The notes under the pieces were generated by a model. That model made no database searches. It was not told the origin of the DNA and saw only the letters and a program-made list of their open reading frames with translations. Below are positions 34,025 to 34,989 of a stretch of 34,989 nt of DNA, piece by piece. Position 1 is the first letter of the stretch, and each line of letters opens with the position of its first letter. Source of the DNA: Pseudomonas sp. CBZ-4 (GTDB lineage Bacteria; Pseudomonadota; Gammaproteobacteria; Pseudomonadales; Pseudomonadaceae); contig NZ_ANNV01000083.1 of the NCBI RefSeq assembly GCF_000346755.1, positions 1 to 34,989 of the forward strand, written 5' to 3'. The position numbers were made by a program, and so were the translations under genes.

Positions 34025-34849
34025 TTAGAGGTTCACTACATTGACGAAGCGCGACGCGGCACTCTCATCGATCTTTAGGCTGGTGAAGTCAAACAGATTG
34101 CGGTCGGCCAACTGCGACGGCTGCACATTCTGCAGGCTGCGGAAGATACTCTCGGTGCGGCCTGGGGTCTTGCGCTCCCAATCCAGCAGCATCTCCTTGA
34201 CCACCTGGCGCTGCAGGTTTTCCTGGGAGCCACACAGGTTGCACGGGATGATCGGGAATTGCTTGAAGTCGGAGTAAGCCTGGATGTCCTTCTCGTTGCA
34301 ATACGCCAGCGGGCGGATCACCACGTTGCGCCCGTCATCGGCCCGCAGCTTGGGCGGCATGGCCTTGAGCGAGCCGTTGAAGAACATATTGAGGAAGAAG
34401 GTCTCGACGATGTCATCGCGGTGATGACCGAGGGCCATCTTGGTTGCGCCGATTTCATCGGCAAAGGTGTAGAGCGTGCCGCGGCGCAGGCGCGAGCACA
34501 GCGAGCAGGTGGTCTTGCCTTCCGGGATCAGTTCCTTGACCACCGAATAGGTGTCTTTCTCGACGATGTGGTACTCGACGCCGAGCGCTTTGAGGTAGGC
34601 CGGCAGCACGTGCTCGGGGAAGCCCGGTTGTTTCTGGTCCATGTTGACGGCGACGATCTGGAACGTGATCGGCGCGACCTTTTGCAGGTGCAGCAGCACG
34701 TCGAGCAGGGTGTAGCTGTCTTTGCCACCGGAGAGGCAGACCATGACCTTGTCGCCGTCCTCGATCATGTTGAAATCGGCGACCGCTTCACCGGCCAGGC
34801 GACGCAGGCGTTTTTGCAATTTGTTCTGGTTGACCGTAAGAGTGCCCAT
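34025..34849 (-). CDS. ttcA: tRNA 2-thiocytidine biosynthesis protein TtcA
   Basis: A 274-residue cytoplasmic enzyme that thiolates cytidine 32 of certain tRNAs, using ATP and an iron-sulfur cluster. The PP-loop SGGKDS is at 40-45. The cluster Cys pairs are CSLC (C115, C118) and CNLC (203-206), all present. The core [20 protein letters not shown] and the motif [11 protein letters not shown] are family-specific. ATG at 34849 starts [17 protein letters not shown], the usual N-terminus; the longer frame to 34930 runs into the REP sequence and is not coding. Confidence 0.97.
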   Translation of the reverse strand: MGTLTVNQNKLQKRLRRLAGEAVADFNMIEDGDKVMVCLSGGKDSYTLLDVLLHLQKVAPITFQIVAVNMDQKQPGFPEHVLPAYLKALGVEYHIVEKDTYSVVKELIPEGKTTCSLCSRLRRGTLYTFADEIGATKMALGHHRDDIVETFFLNMFFNGSLKAMPPKLRADDGRNVVIRPLAYCNEKDIQAYSDFKQFPIIPCNLCGSQENLQRQVVKEMLLDWERKTPGRTESIFRSLQNVQPSQLADRNLFDFTSLKIDESAASRFVNVVNL

Positions 34850-34930
34850 GGCGCTTGGATCCGCAAAAGGTGTGTGACGAAAAGCGCAGCATTTTACGCA
34901 AAAATACTGCAATGGGCGACGCCGATCCAA

Positions 34931-34979
34931 TGTGGGAGCTGGCTTGCCTGCGATGGCGGCGGGTCAGCCAGCACATTGG
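34931..34979. repeat. REP copy with a collapsed second arm
   Basis: A full REP core (34931-34960) is followed by agccagcacattgg (34966-34979), which looks like the inverted arm agccagctcccacattgg with an internal deletion. It is best read as a decayed REPIN upstream of ttcA. Confidence 0.75.
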
Positions 34980-34989
34980 CTACTGACAG

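Overview
This window is a chromosomal segment of a Pseudomonas, most likely of the fluorescens group. The evidence is the high-GC coding sequence, the gene blocks gacS-ldhA and comEC-exbB-exbD-lpxK-Trm112-kdsB-phosphatase-murB, a serine tRNA of pseudomonad sequence, and several copies of a REP element beginning tgtgggagctgg. Assignments come from reading motifs and gene order by eye; no database search was run.

Layout. 1-8,040 (almost all minus strand): TonB-dependent receptor, a small unknown, a YddG-type exporter, a lipoprotein, an ABM-type monooxygenase, a small membrane protein, a membrane diguanylate cyclase, a four-helix membrane protein, a P-loop nucleotide-binding protein and another small membrane protein. 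8,137-15,716: an accessory region bounded by three copies of the 3' end of a serine tRNA and its terminator (8,137; 9,078; 15,581), with the intact tRNA at 15,626-15,716. It looks like one 6.5 kb island plus an older 0.9 kb remnant. 15,869-23,423: housekeeping genes, namely a YccA-family membrane protein, then the cell-envelope run comEC to murB on the minus strand with mostly overlapping stop/start codons. 23,559-29,122: a DUF2062 protein, a two-component pair and the global regulator gacS. 29,200-34,849: ldhA, a zinc-ribbon protein, a META-domain lipoprotein, a TlpA-like lipoprotein, the arsC-wrbA-DUF2069 operon, a Tag-type DNA glycosylase and ttcA, with REP elements in the gaps.

The most interesting part is the island cargo. 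A tightly packed minus-strand operon (14,601 down to 11,363) encodes a small P-loop kinase, a fusion of a second related kinase to an adenylosuccinate-synthetase domain, a DUF7002 protein with DarT-like features, and a shortened NUDIX hydrolase. After a 181-base gap with overlapping inverted repeats comes a Shedu (DUF4263) nuclease. The synthetase domain has Ser in place of the catalytic Asp (GSEGKG instead of GDEGKG) and has lost the Lys of the guanine-binding TKxD motif. The first change is one I associate with phage PurZ-type enzymes rather than housekeeping PurA. I read this as a candidate nucleotide-metabolising defence or modification cassette next to a known anti-phage nuclease. Its function is inference only.

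The island has only a decayed integrase C-terminus (15,293-15,538), so it is probably fixed or needs an integrase in trans. Outside the island the genes are ordinary for the genus. The main curiosities there are the REP/REPIN arrangements, an orphan plus-strand terminator at 5,022 that may end a small RNA, and a P-loop protein lacking the Walker lysine.
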